A stretch of DNA of 64,000 nucleotides. Source: Sipunculus nudus (lineage: Eukaryota > Annelida > Sipuncula > Golfingiida > Sipunculidae). The notes under the pieces are model-generated. The model was not told where the DNA came from and did no database searches. It saw only the letters and a program-made list of their open reading frames with translations. The DNA lies in contig CM049316.1 in assembly GCA_026874595.1 (NCBI GenBank), forward strand, positions 51,651,676-51,715,675, written 5' to 3'. The position numbers and the translations under genes are program-made. Positions within the stretch are counted from its first letter, which is position 1, and the number at the start of each line of letters is the position of its first letter. This document shows positions 24,532 to 38,418 of the stretch, one piece after another.

Positions 24532-27195
24532 AGCGAACCTGTGAGCTTATGCGATGGCGCAACGTCGTCCGTCAGCCATCTGCCGTCCGCCGTCCAGGGC
24601 TGGCTTTCCGCCGTCCATGGCTGTAAGTCAGAAACCGTCAGAGCTAGCAGCTCCAAATTACATGTAAGAATTAGTCACATGTGAAACTTGGTGCCCTGGA
24701 GCTTATTATTGGGTATCTGCATTAATTTAGATTTTATAGAGAAAAAGCTTAAAAACCTTCAAAAATCTTCTTTTCTGAAACTGTCCAGCCAAATTGTCCA
24801 ATATTTCACAGAAATGATCCCTAGAACAATCTCTCTCAAGTTTGTTTGAATGGTTCCAGTTCTGAGATTTTTGGCGGAGTTACAGGAGGTTGAACTTAGT
24901 CATCTGTCCAAAAAAGCACACTTAAATTAAAATCTCAGGAACGGCTAGAGCTATAATCACAAAATTTCATACCAATGTTTGTCACATATGTCATATCTGA
25001 TTTTGAGGTATTGGTGGCGCCACCTACATTGATGTGTTTTTTACAAGTGAAAATGTAATTTTAAACTCTTCTACCTTATACACTTATTTATGATGTAACT
25101 GTTAAGCTGATTGGTTTAAACTTTACAAGAATTATTCTATGGTAGGGTTCTGCCAGTTTTATAAGAATAGATTGGGTAAATACAGTTTTAAAAAAGCATT
25201 GTAGCCAATTGAAAAAGGCTTTCTGTATTTGAAAAAAGATTTGACAACATGTTGAGTTTCAGCAGCCATGTCAAGAGGTCACTCAGTACAAACAGGTGGG
25301 GTCCAGACATCACCATGGCAAATGACCTGGCTCGGGGGGGGGGGGGGGAAGGGGGGGTGTCTAGACAATGTGTCTAGACGTCTAGACACAGCATCTAGAT
25401 GTCTAGACACAATGTTTAGATGCAGAATTCCCAGGTTATTGGAACTATATCTTTCAACTGTTTAAAAAACTTGGTTTGCATTTTAAGCAAATCGGGTTCA
25501 TCATCAGGTCACATGTGAACTGCTGCACCCTCATTTTTGGTTGACCTCTGACCTTTCCTCGCTGCCCAGCGTCCATTTGTGCATCTGTTTCCACACATAA
25601 ACCTGCATATCTTGGGAACCATTTGACTGATCAGGCTAAACATTTTGCACTAATGTAGCCCTTTGATAGCTTTATAACATACACTAAAAATGGTGGCGCC
25701 ACCTGCAACCATTTTTGCACAGAGTCCATCTGTTCATCTGCCTTGGGATAATATCACTCATATCTCTGCAGTGGTTTGACTTATCCACCTGAAATTTTGC
25801 AGGTTTATACATCCTGGACAGCTTTCTCGATTTTATGACAGGTGGCGCCACCTACATTCAGGTTTACTCTGCAGACATCCAAGCTCATATCTCGGGAATT
25901 GTTTAACCAATTGGGTCAAAATTTTGCATGTGTATGAATCTCACATAGCTCTTCATCATTGGCAAAACTGGTGGCCCCCTTGCAACCATTAATGCACAGC
26001 ACCCATCTGTTCATCTGCCTTGGGATCAAATCACTCATATCTCAGCAGTGGTTTGACTTATCCACCTGAAATTTTGCAGGTTTATACATCCTGGACAATT
26101 TTCTCGATTTTATGACAGGTCGCGCAACCTACACTCAGGTTTACTCTGCAGACATCCAAGCTCATATCTCAGGAACCGTTTGACCGATAGGGCCAAAATT
26201 TTGCATATGTATAGATTTTACATAGCTCTTCACATAGGCAAAACTGGTGGGGCCACCTGCAACCATTTATGCACAGCGTCCATCTGTTCATCTGCCTTGG
26301 GATAACATCACTCATATCTCAGCAGTGGTTTGACTTATCCACCTGAAATTTTGCAGGTTTATACATCCTGGACAATTTTCTTGATTTTATGACAGGTGGC
26401 ACCACCTACATTCAGGTTTACTCTGCAGACATCCATGCTCATATCTCAGGAACCGTTTGACAGATTGGGCCAAAATTTTGCATGTGTATAGATCTCGCAT
26501 AGCTCTTCATCACAGGCAAAACTGCTGGGGCCACCTGCAACCACTTATGCACAGCGTCCATCTGTTCATCTGCCTTGGGATAAAATCACTCATATTTCAG
26601 AAGTGGTTTGACTTTTCCACCTGAAATTTTGCAGGTTTATACATCCTGGACAGCTTTCTCGATTTTATGACAGGTGGTGCCACCTACTTTCACGTTTACT
26701 CTGCAGACATCCAAGCTCATATCTCGGGAATCGTTTCACCTATTGGGCCAAAATTTTGCTTGTGTATAGATCTCACATAGCTCTTCATCATAAGCAAAAC
26801 TGGTGGCGCCACCTGTAACCATTTATGCACAGCGTCCATCTGTTCATCTGCCTTGGGATAAAATCACTCATATCTCAGCAGTGGTTTGACTTTTCCACCT
26901 GAAATTTTGCAGGTTTATACATCCTGGACAATTTTCTCAGTTTTATGACAGGTCGCACCACCTACATTCACATTTACGCTGCAGACACCCATGCTTATAT
27001 GCAACACACCTCACTCTATTCCCCTTTCCAAGTGATCCATGCCTCACTTCACCCGTCCAACTCCGATATCTGCGGACACACAGTCGCTTGTGGACTACCC
27101 ATATTTTAGTTTTAAAATGACCTAGTCTGAAACTTGCAGGTCCGAAATGTCCATTTTGCTGAAATCAAATGACTAAGGTAGATATGCAGGACTTA
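24532..27195 (+). mobile_element. Rep-C element, 3'-truncated copy
   Basis: The 5' end AGCGAACCTGTGAGCTTATG and body are nearly identical to 15851 onward, including the 20-bp palindrome (25370-25389) and the composite Rep-F body. This copy has more 279-bp units (phase points 25753, 26030, 26307, 26585 and 26863). Similarity ends at about 27192, just before the 3' arm and hairpin. A G tract lies at 25336-25348. Confidence 0.75.
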
Positions 27196-28393
<1,198 letters not shown>

Positions 28394-29269
28394 ATTACGT
28401 GTCAGTTGGACGGGCGCCAGTTGGACGGGTCCCATTTAGACTGTCCCAGTTGGACGGGTCCAAGTTAGACGGGTCCCAGTTGGACAGGTCCCATTTAGAC
28501 GCTATGTTATATTTATGTGACTTAATTACATACGTAAGTAGCCGGGGATTGAAGCTTTATGGGAAAGCCTAACTAAAATAATAAAAGTTTATATATGTTG
28601 ATCAAACTCGGTATAGCTGTGACATTTTATGCAAGCCCTTATACCTTTGTACATGAATTATTGTTCAAAGAGCTATAGATTTTAACCGTTATATTGTTTT
28701 CTTCCCTGACGTTGCTTTCGTGAAAACTGAAATCATGATATCCTAATTTTATCTGTTTCGTCAGAGTTACAATAACGAATCAACATGCAATCAAATGTCA
28801 AATAAATTAGCGATATCTACTTTAATAACCGACGTGCGGTCGACATGCTCTGCCAATAAATGTAAATAAGCAAAATATATAAGCTAGGTTTCGGAGAATT
28901 CTCATATTTTATTCCGATATATCACATAATCCATGTGCTGCCATATTGTTAGTCCAAAATTATGCATATTTCCAAGAAACAAAGAGTAGAAAATCAGTTT
29001 GGAAACCCCTTTTCACATCAGGGATATATGACAGAGAAACCTGCACCTCTGACACGATCAGCGCACTTCAAAGAGAAGCGAGGTCGCATAATGATTAACT
29101 TATTGTTTGAATAACGAGACTAATTAAGTTGCGTTTCACAATGAATATTATGGTAACACATTTATATTTGTCTGTGTTGTCGTACTAGTATGTATTTTGG
29201 ATAAAGTTTATATTCACTTATTGCTATCCGCTGAATACACGGGTAATATACGTACTTGATAAATACATG

Positions 29270-29271
<2 letters not shown>

Positions 29272-29309
<38 letters not shown>
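29272..29309 (+). repeat. (GA)n microsatellite
   Basis: Uninterrupted AG dinucleotides inside the 9-bp-duplication element. Confidence 0.95.
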
Positions 29310-29312
<3 letters not shown>

Positions 29313-30147
29313 TCCCTAAGAGAGATATGATAGAAAGAAAGGAGAAAAATGTTATTTTCATAAAAAAATGAATGGTTTGAAAAATGAAATTAATATCATA
29401 TAATACACATTCGTTTTATTTCACAGGGAACTTTAATGTTTGGTGGTTCATGTTAATCAACAGAATATTTATCAAAGACCACCGTGCTGTTATTATAACA
29501 GTTACAACATGGCTCAGACAACCGGTGCGGAACGAACAGTAACTGGTTAATTAACAAGAAGATGCACGTATGTGGTTTCCCTTTGAAACGTGGTAATATG
29601 GGATGTACAGTTTTCTCATTCCTGTTAGGGTCTTTGAAGACAGTGATTTAACATAAATTTATTAAGGAGTTAATGAATCTATGTGAAATCTATCTATCTA
29701 TCTGTCTGTCTATCTATCTGTTTATCTATCGCTCTATCTATCCACTGAAATGAAAGGCATTGTACAATACAAGTCCGTAAAGAATCACTGAATTTAATAC
29801 TTAAACAAAAGGAAGTGTAGGATAACCTACACATATGAGTAAAGAAGCATTGAGTTCAATAACCAAAGGCTATTTATGAAAGAAAAATATGTAACATATG
29901 AAATGAATCATTCATATTTTATTGATAGACCACGTAACTCGGCTTTCAAATAAGGACAATTCTGATTTTATTGATGTCACAAGCAAGCAATAATTATTTA
30001 AGCTCTGTACACGTTCCATAAAAAATTATGAACTGCATTTCTTTTAAGATAACATCTCATAAATTATCGTTCCAATAAATGAATTCAATATATATAGACT
30101 TCAACGATGCCAAATACATGACGTTTTAATGATTGAATTTTATTTTG

Positions 30148-30241
30148 CCAGTTAGCCGGGTGTTCTATATATGTAAACAGGCCGTTAATCTTTCATGGCG
30201 TTGCAAATTGTTCAATATTATCATATATACAATTAAAATGC

Positions 30242-30304
<63 letters not shown>

Positions 30305-30508
30305 ATAAGACAAAAATACAGCAAAATATCCTTGATATTACAAGGTAAGTGATAATAAAACAAGACATAATGCTTGCACATGATGTCGGCGTCGCCAGTC
30401 AGCCGGGTGGTCTATGTATATAGGCCGTCATGGCGTTGCAAATGGTTCAATATTTTCATATATACAATTAAAATGCTATATATCTATATATTTATATATC
30501 GATGTATA

Positions 30509-30572
<64 letters not shown>

Positions 30573-30770
30573 ATCAGACAACAAGACAACAAAATACCCT
30601 AGATATTGCAAGGTAAGTGATAAGAAAACGAGACAAAGTAAGGCGTCGCCAAATAGCCGGGTGGTCTATATGTGAATGAGCCATTCATCCTTCAGGACGT
30701 TTCAAACTGCTTGATATTTTCAAATATTCATTCATATTACTATATATAATATAAAAATGCATGTATTATA
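30148..30770 (+). repeat. About 245-bp tandem repeat with AT microsatellites
   Basis: Three copies start at about 30148, 30393 and 30641 with GCCAG(T/C)AGCCGGGTG-type sequence followed by GGCGTTGCAAAT or a variant. The first two end in long (TA)n tracts (30245-30299, 30517-30572). The predicted IYIYIY peptides are artefacts of these tracts. Confidence 0.8.
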
Positions 30771-30890
30771 GCCTTCGTGTATTAAACCAAAACGAGCGTC
30801 TGACTGGGACCCCTCGGACTGGGACCCGTCCAGATGGGATCGAAAAAATCCGACCCGTCTATTTGAAACCCGTCCATATGGGATGACACC

Positions 30891-31630
30891 TTTATACAGT
30901 ACTAGGAGGGCATATTATATCTGTGAGCACCAATCATTTGTACAGTACTAGGAGGGCATATTATATCTGTGAGCACCAATCATTTTTACAGTACTAGGAG
31001 GGCATATCATGGCTGTGAGCACCAATCATTTGTACAGTATTAGGAGGAAATATAATATCTTTAAGCACCAATCATTTGACAGTACTAGGAGGGCATATTA
31101 TATCTGTTGAACACCAATCATTTGTACAGTACTAGGAGGACATATTATATCTTTGAGCACCAATCATTTGTACAGTACTAGGAGGGCATATTATATCTGT
31201 TGAACACCAATCATTTGTACAGTACTAGGAGGACATATTATATCTTTGAGCACCAATCATTTGTACAGTACTAGGAGGGCAGGTTATATCTTTGAACACC
31301 AACCATTTGTACAGTACTAGGAGGACATATCATATCTGTGAGCACCTATCATTTGTACAGTACTAGGAGGGCATATTATATCTGTTGAACACCAATCATT
31401 TGTACAGTACTAGGAGGACATATTATATCTTTAAGCACCAATCATTTGTACAGTACTAGGAGGGCAGGTTACATCTGTTGAACACCAATCATTTGTACAG
31501 TATTAGCAGGACATATTATATCTTTAAGCACCAATCATTTGTACAGTACTAGGAGGGCATATTATATCTGTTGAACACCAATCATTTGTACAGTACTAGG
31601 AGGACATATTATATCTTTGAGCACCAATCA
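30891..31630 (+). repeat. 46-bp minisatellite, block 2
   Basis: About 16 units. Many alternate as dimers: one unit has CTGTTGAACACC, the next CTTTGAGCACC, so most have lost the GTGAG donor seen in block 1. It ends at CACCAATCA (31630), where Rep-F begins; the unit resumes at 36170 with TTTGTACAG. Confidence 0.92.
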
Positions 31631-32745
31631 TTGTATCCGCCAAATTGAAGTTTTGCAGATACTATGTTTTTGACCGGGTTCCCCTGCCGCCACGTTCGTT
31701 TCCGGAGAACTCCTATGAGACTATTGGACGGATTTTTCTGAAACTTACACCAATTATCAGGTCACATGTGAACTGGTGCCTAACCAATTGGCCTCGACCT
31801 CTGATCTTTCCTCTCTGCCCAGTGTCCATTTGTGCGTCTGTTTCCACACATAAACCAACATATCTCAGGAACTGTTTGACGGATCAGGAAAAAAAAAATG
31901 TACAGATGTAGCCCTTGGATATCTTTATAACATGCACAAAAAATGGTGGCGCCACCTGCAACCATGTTTGCACAGTGTCCATCTGTTCATCTGCCTTGGG
32001 TTAAAATCACTCATATCTCTGCAGTGGTTTGACTAATTCACCTGAAACTCCGCATGCGTATACATCCTAGATAGCTTTCCTGATTTTTTGACAGGTTGCG
32101 CCACCTATTTTCACATTCATGCTGCAGACATCCAAGCTCATATCTTGGAAACCATTTGACTAATCAGGAAAAAAAATGTACACAAGTGTAGCCCTTGGAT
32201 AGCTTTATAACGTTCACAAAAATGGTGGCGCCACCTGCAGCCATTTTTGCACAGCGTCCATCAGTTTGTCTGCCTTGGGTTAAAATCACTCATATCTCTG
32301 CATTGGTTTGACTAATTCACCTGAAATTTGGCATGCATATACCGTATTTATTCCAATTTGGCGATCCCTCTAATTTCTCGACCCCAAAAAATATTTTGAA
32401 AGCATAATTTATAAAATGACTCTAATTTCGCGACTGCCGACGATGTTTTCTGTCGACCATGTTAAGGTGAAATGCCTCCGTCTCACGCGGGCACCGCATT
32501 TTGTATCTGCCTAGATTCTTATTACACTGAGCTTCCATATCAAATTAGAGCATGTTTGCAATAAAATTTTTGAAGATACAAAGTTGCATTTTTCATAATA
32601 TATAAACATGATAAAGCGTTCAAGTTCCAAATGGATGTCCGTGACGAACGTGCCCCGTGTGCAATTCACGCGGGATATTTATAACACCAATATTTACAAC
32701 TTAAGGTGAAGTACGCGGGATAGTACAACTGTGACATCGTTAGAA

Positions 32746-32816
32746 CGATCGTCTTAGTTAAGCTCGAATGACCGGGGTTAGTTTTTGGATGGGTGACCGC
32801 CCGTACAAAACAGGGT
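32746..32816 (+). pseudogene. 5S rRNA-like segment inside the transposon (copy 2)
   Basis: Counterpart of 8244-8314; the box C-like block is at 32776-32801. No difference from copy 1 was noticed in that block. Confidence 0.6.
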
Positions 32817-33423
32817 TTGATCGAGGGCACGGGAGCTAGGACCATTATCGGTCGTGTAAATTTTAACGCGCTTTTAGATTATTGTCAGTTAATTTCGATA
32901 AATTATTCATAATAATGTAAATAAAGTCATTGGTCATATTATTTTATTCACATCTTACCTGCTACGCCTGGATCAATTAGCCGTGCCGGAGCTTCATATA
33001 CGCTGCCTGAACATGAGGTGTGATATCCAACGCTTATGAAAGTCTTGTTCAAACAGATTTTTACGGGCTTTGATTTTGTAATTAGGGGCCGAAGCCCGTG
33101 CTTGGTTAATGAAGCCAAACAACAAGTCTGGTATCGCACGGTTGTTGTCATAACATGTAATTTAATGATTGCTACTCCCTACCCATCATCTACTCAGAGA
33201 ACAGCCTCATGGCCACCTGCAAGCACAATTAAAAGAAGGCTGTTGCTATTGGTCCGGACCCATTATGCAGCCGGCTATTCGTCCGGCACTTCCTGTGCAC
33301 ATGCGCAGTTGCACCGTAATGCAGAAGTGCCGGGCGCATACTACGCAAAGCTAATGGTCCGGCACTCCTTGAATCTGGCTCAGTACCGGTACTTCATATG
33401 ATATACGCACGGCGCGGCAGTGA

Positions 33424-34008
33424 GTGCCGGACCCGCAACAATTGAGCTAATGGTTCGGCAGTTTTATTTTATGTCACTTATAAAGCAAAAAAGACACTGC
33501 CGGATCCGCATCAATTGAGCTATTCGTCCGGCAGTTTTATTTTATGTCACTTATAAAGCAAAAAAGACACTGCCGGATCCGCATCAATTGAGCTATTCGT
33601 CCGGCAGTTTTATTTTATGTCACTTAAATAGTAAAAGAGACGGTGCCGGACCCGCAACAACTGAGCTATTCGTCCGGCAGTTTTATTTTATGTCACTTAA
33701 ATAGTAAAAGAGACGGTGCCGGACCCGCAACAACTGAGCTATTCGTCCGGCAGTTTTATTTTATGTCACTTAAATAGTAAAAGAGACGGTGCCGGACCCG
33801 CAACAACTGAGCTATTCGTCCGGCAGTTTTATTTTATGTCACTTAAATAGTAAAAGAGACGGTGCCGGACCCACAACAACTGAGCTATTCGTCCGGCAGT
33901 TTTATTTTATGTCACTTAAATAGTAAAAGAGACGGTGCCGGACCCGCAACAACTGAGCTATTCGTCCGGCAGTTTTATTTTATGTCACTTATATAGTAAA
34001 AATAGTCA
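33424..34008 (+). repeat. 73-bp satellite, 8 units, in transposon copy 2
   Basis: Eight units, against five in copy 1. The three additional units are of the GGACCCGCAACAACTGAGC type (one reads GGACCCACAAC), so the expansion was within that variant. Confidence 0.93.
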
Positions 34009-36169
34009 GTGCCGGACAGGTCACCAACCACGACGGCAGCCATAGCGTTTGAAACGTTTTGTCCTTCTCGATGCTGGATGCTGTTCTTGCAATGCCGTAC
34101 GCAGAAATGGAGGCTGCTTTTTGAAGCCTCATTTAACAGCTTATTCACAGCCATTTTAGCGGGAGAACGCCGTCGCTGGCACAGCACGGCTCAGTTTGGC
34201 TGTACCAGTCAAAACAAGATGCCCGTTTTCGGTTATCTGCGCAGTACGCCACTGCGCATGTAAACCGGAACTAGTACGGAAAAATAGCTGCACGGCAGTA
34301 TTCACGGGTCCGGAGCTCTAGACACTTCGTTAAAAGAAACCTCCCTACTCCCGATAATTGAACAAGTCTACTCAAAGCTGCTCACAGGATTTTAAGCTGC
34401 GGTAATGAAAATGTATATAAATGGCTGCCACAGGCATTGTTCAATGACGCTGAGCGCAGTTGTGGTATGATTGAGTGGATGAGTAAGCATGAGTACACGT
34501 GACTCAAATTCAAATCGTAGGTATCTTAAATACATTATCGAAAATACCGATAGGTCAGGTATGCAGTATATATGATATATAATTATAAGTTATTAATATA
34601 CGTGAAAATATTATAAAATACACCCCATAAAATATATCTTAATACCATCTTACATTCAAACTTAAATTCAGACGCTTGTCCCTCTCGGTCCGTCGGTATC
34701 GCCACCTGGTGGGTAAACTTGAGACAACTGGTAGAAACACGGGTTGCCGTCTTGTGTCAAGGGAAGGACAGGGAAACATCGTACATACACGTGAAGTAGT
34801 GACTGTAATCATTTTGTAAAGTGACTAAGCTAAGTCTGATTAATCATTTGAGGACTCTGTATAATTCACATGCCGGTAGGAAGCCCGTTTTAGGGAATTT
34901 ACAAACTGTAATGCTAACAAAACAAATTAGAACTTAAATTCCCATATTATCACTCAAACCATATGACCGCACGAGTGTCAGAGCGGCTCGGCGTCTCTAG
35001 GGAAGGTTATCCAACCGCATGCCTCTAAATTCTCGACCACCGCAAATTCAGAAGGAAGATAATTTTCAAATATCCTCCATTATCTCGACCTCTGAGAAAA
35101 TTAATTATTTTAAAGTGGTCGCCAAATTGGAATAAATACGGTACATCCTAGATAGCTTTCATGATTTTATGACAGGTGGCGCCACCTGCATTCAAGTTCA
35201 TGCTGCAGACATCCAAGCTTTTATCTCGGGAACCATTTGACCAATCAGGAAAATAATATACACAAGTGTAGCCCTTGGATAGCTTAATAACATACACAAA
35301 AATGGTGGCGTCACCTGCAGCCATTTTTGCACAGCGTCCATCTGTTTGTCTGCCTTGGGTTAAAATCACTCATATCTCTGCATTGGTTTGACTAATTCAC
35401 CTGAAATTTGGCATGCATATACATCCTAGATAGCTTTCTTGATTTTATGACAGGTGGCGCCACCTGCATTAAAGTTCAAGCTGCAGACATCCAAGCTTAT
35501 ATCTCGGGAACCGTTTGACCAATCAGGAAAAAAATATACACAAGTGTAGCCCTTGGATAGCTTAATAACATACACAAAAATGGTGGTGTCAGCTGCAGCC
35601 ATTTTTGCACAGCATCCATCTGTTTGTCTGCCTTGGGTTAAAATCACTCATATCTCTCCAGTCATTTGACCAAATTACCTGTAATTCGGCATGCGTATAC
35701 ATCCTGGATAGCTTTCTTGATTTTATGACTGGTGGCGCCAGCTTCAATCACGTTCACGCTGCAGACATTAATGCTTATATCTCCGGACTCGTTTGACCAA
35801 TCAGGAAAAATTTTTTACACAAATGTAGCCCTTGGATAGCTTTATAACATATACAAAAATTGTGGCACCACATGCAGCTATTTTTGCACTGTGACCATCT
35901 GTTTGTCTGCTGTGGGATAAAATCACTCATATCTTTGCAGTGGTTTGACTTTTCCACCTGAAATTTTGCATGTGTATACATCTTGGATAGTTTCTCGTTC
36001 AATTAACAGGTGGCGCCACCTACAATCATGTTTACGTGGCAGACATCCATTCTAATATGTAACACATGTAACTCTATTTCCCCTTGCCACTCAATCCATG
36101 CCTCATTTCACCCGTCTTACTCTGATTACGCGGATACACATAGTTGCTTGTCGACTACCCGTATTCTAG

Positions 36170-38190
36170 TTTGTACAGTACTAGGAGGGCAAGCACCAAT
36201 CATTTGTACAGTACTATGAGGGCATATTATATCTGTTTGCACCAATCATTTATACAGTACCAGGAGGACATTATATCTGTGAGTACCAATTATTTGTACA
36301 ATACTAGGAGGACATATATATGTTAGCACCAATCATTTGTACAGTACTAAGAGGACATATCATGTCTTTGAGCACCAATCATTTTTACAGTACTAGGAGG
36401 GCAAGCACCAATCATTTATATAGAACTAGGAGGACATATTGTAATAGTGACTACAAATCATGTGTACATTACAAATAGGACATATTATATCTGTGAGCAT
36501 CAATCATTTGTACAGTACCAGGAGGACATATTATATCTGTGAGCATCAATCATTTGTACAGTACTAGGAGGACATATCATGTCTGTGAGCACCAATCATT
36601 TGTACAGTACTAAGAGGGCATATTATATCTGTGAGTACCAATTATTTGTACAATACTAGGAAGACATATATATGTTACCACCAATCATTTGTACAGTACT
36701 AAGAGGACATATCATGTCTTTGAGCACCAATCATTTTTACAGTACTAGGAGGGCAAGCACCAATCATTTATATAGAACTAGGAGGACATATTATATCAGT
36801 GACTACAAATCATGTGTACATTACAAATAGGACATATTATATCTGTGAGCATCAATCATTTGTACAGTACCAGGAGGACATATTATATCTGTGAGCATCA
36901 ATCATTTGTACAGTACTAGGAGGACATATCATGTCTGTGAGCACCAATCATTTGTACAGTACTAAGAGGGCATATTATATCTGTGAGTACCAATTATTTG
37001 TACAGTACTAGGAGGACATATCATGTCTTAGAGCACCAATCATTTTTACAGTACTAGGAGGGCAAGCACCAACCATTTATATAGAACTAGGAGGACATAT
37101 TATATCAGTGACTACAAATCATGTGTACATTACAAATAGGACATATTATATCTGTTAGCACCAATCATTTATACAGTACCAGCAGGACATATTATATCTG
37201 TGAGCATCAATCATTTGTACAGTACCAGGAGGACATATCATGTCTTTGAGCACCAATCATTTTTACAGTACTAGGAGGGCATATTATATCTGTGAGCACC
37301 AATCATTTGTACAGTATTAGGAGGATATATTATATCTGTTAGCACCAATCATTTATACAGTACCAGGAGGACATATTATATCTGTGAGCATCAATCATTT
37401 GTACAGTACTAGGAGGACATATCATGTCTTTGAGCACCAATCATTTGTACAGTACTAGGAGGGCATATTATATCTGTGAGCACCAATCATTTGTACAATA
37501 TTAGGAGGACATATTATATCTGTTAGCACCAATCATTTATACAGTACCAGGAGGACATATTATATCTGTGAGCATCAATCATTTGTACAGTACTAGGAGG
37601 ACATATCATGTCTGTGAGCACCAATCATTTGTACAGAACTAGGGGGGCATATTATATCTTTGAGCACCAATCATTTGTACAGTACTAGGAGGGCATATTA
37701 TATCTGTTGAACACCAATCATTTGTACAGTACTAGGAGGGCATATTATATCTGTTGAGCACCAATCATTTGTACAGTACTAGGAGGGCATATCGTGTCTG
37801 TGAGCACCAATCATTCGTACAGTACTAGGAGGACATATCGTATCTGTAAGCACCAATCAATTGTACAGTACTAGGAGGACATATCATATCTGTGAGCACC
37901 AATCATTTGTACAGTACTAAGAGGGCATATCATGTCTGTGAGCACCAATCATTTCTACAGTACTAAGAGGACATATCGTATCTGTAAGCACCAATCAGTT
38001 GTACAGTACTAGGAGGACATATTGTATCTGTAAGCACCAATCATTTGTACAGTACTAGGAGGGCATATCATGTCTGTGAGCACCAATAATTTCTACAGTA
38101 CTAAGAGGACATATCGTATCTGTAAGCACCAATCAATTGTACAGTACTAGGAGAACATATCATATCTGTGAGCACCAATCATTTGTACAA
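36170..38190 (+). repeat. 46-bp minisatellite, block 3, with higher-order repeats
   Basis: Roughly 44 units, some shortened (GGAGGGCAAGCACCAATC). A higher-order repeat of about 352 bp is visible: GAGTACCAATTATTTGTA recurs at 36281, 36632 and 36985, and GTGACTACAAATCATGTG also recurs. Many units keep CTGTGAGC; others read CTTTGAGC or CTGTAAGC. It ends at ATTTGTACAAAATGG, where truncated Rep-B begins. Confidence 0.92.
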
Positions 38191-38418
38191 AATGGAGTCA
38201 AAATCTTGGTCAAGTTTGAAGATGGTTGACCTTGACCTATATTTCTACATTTTAGAGCTGATTATAAAAAACACTCAGAAGCTTATTCCTCAGGAACCAT
38301 TGGGTAGATTTTCACAAAATTAACTAAGATCATTGGAACTGATAGTTTGTACCTGCTGCACAAGTACGGGAGCACCATCTACAATTTCTAATTTTTTATA
38401 AATTTCTAACCGATTTTT

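Larger units (their letters stand above)
28394..30890. mobile_element. DNA transposon with 9-bp target duplication (2,497 bp)
   Basis: It interrupts the minisatellite and is flanked by TTTATACAG at 28385-28393 and 30891-30899. Ends are imperfect inverted repeats: the left starts ATTACGTGTCAGTTGGACGG; the right, read inward on the other strand, starts GGTGTCATCCCATATGGACG. Both ends reiterate GGACGGGTCCCA-like blocks (left 28405-28503, right 30795-30880). A 9-bp duplication is typical of Mutator-like elements; no transposase is present, so the family is inference. The interior is AT-rich with microsatellites and about 245-bp repeats. Confidence 0.75.
32342..35141 (+). mobile_element. TA-flanked satellite-bearing DNA transposon, copy 2 (2,800 bp)
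   Basis: It has the same 23-bp inverted ends as copy 1, with TA at 32340-32341 and 35142-35143. It sits in Rep-F; the sister unit at 35411-35431 (GCATGCATATACATCCTAGA) shows the uninterrupted site, proving a TA target and exact ends. Offset to copy 1 is 24,502 before the satellite and 24,721 after it: the 219-bp gain equals three 73-bp units, with no other net indel at the points I compared. Only scattered base changes separate the copies, so transposition was recent. Confidence 0.93.
31631..36169 (+). mobile_element. Rep-F element, complete copy split by the TA transposon
   Basis: It starts TTGTATCCGCC with a foldback to GGCAGATACT-like sequence (GTATCC ... GATAC, 31633-31662), then CCGCCACGTTCG. 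Tandem units of about 277 bp carry GGTGGCGCCACC at 31945, 32224, 35175, 35453 and 36009. The 3' end has a hairpin (AGTTG-CTTGT-CGACT, 36142-36158) then CCCGTATTCTAG at 36158-36169, followed by TTTGTACAG of the minisatellite. Removing it restores a normal minisatellite unit. Without the nested 2,802 bp it is 1,737 bp. No protein is seen. Confidence 0.82.

Noticed and set aside
30165-30616. Frames coding IYIYIY peptides
   Set aside because: They are translations of (TA)n microsatellites.
36170-38190. CRISPR-like array of regular repeats
   Set aside because: The repeats are head-to-tail without unique spacers, include an exon end and lie in an animal intron.
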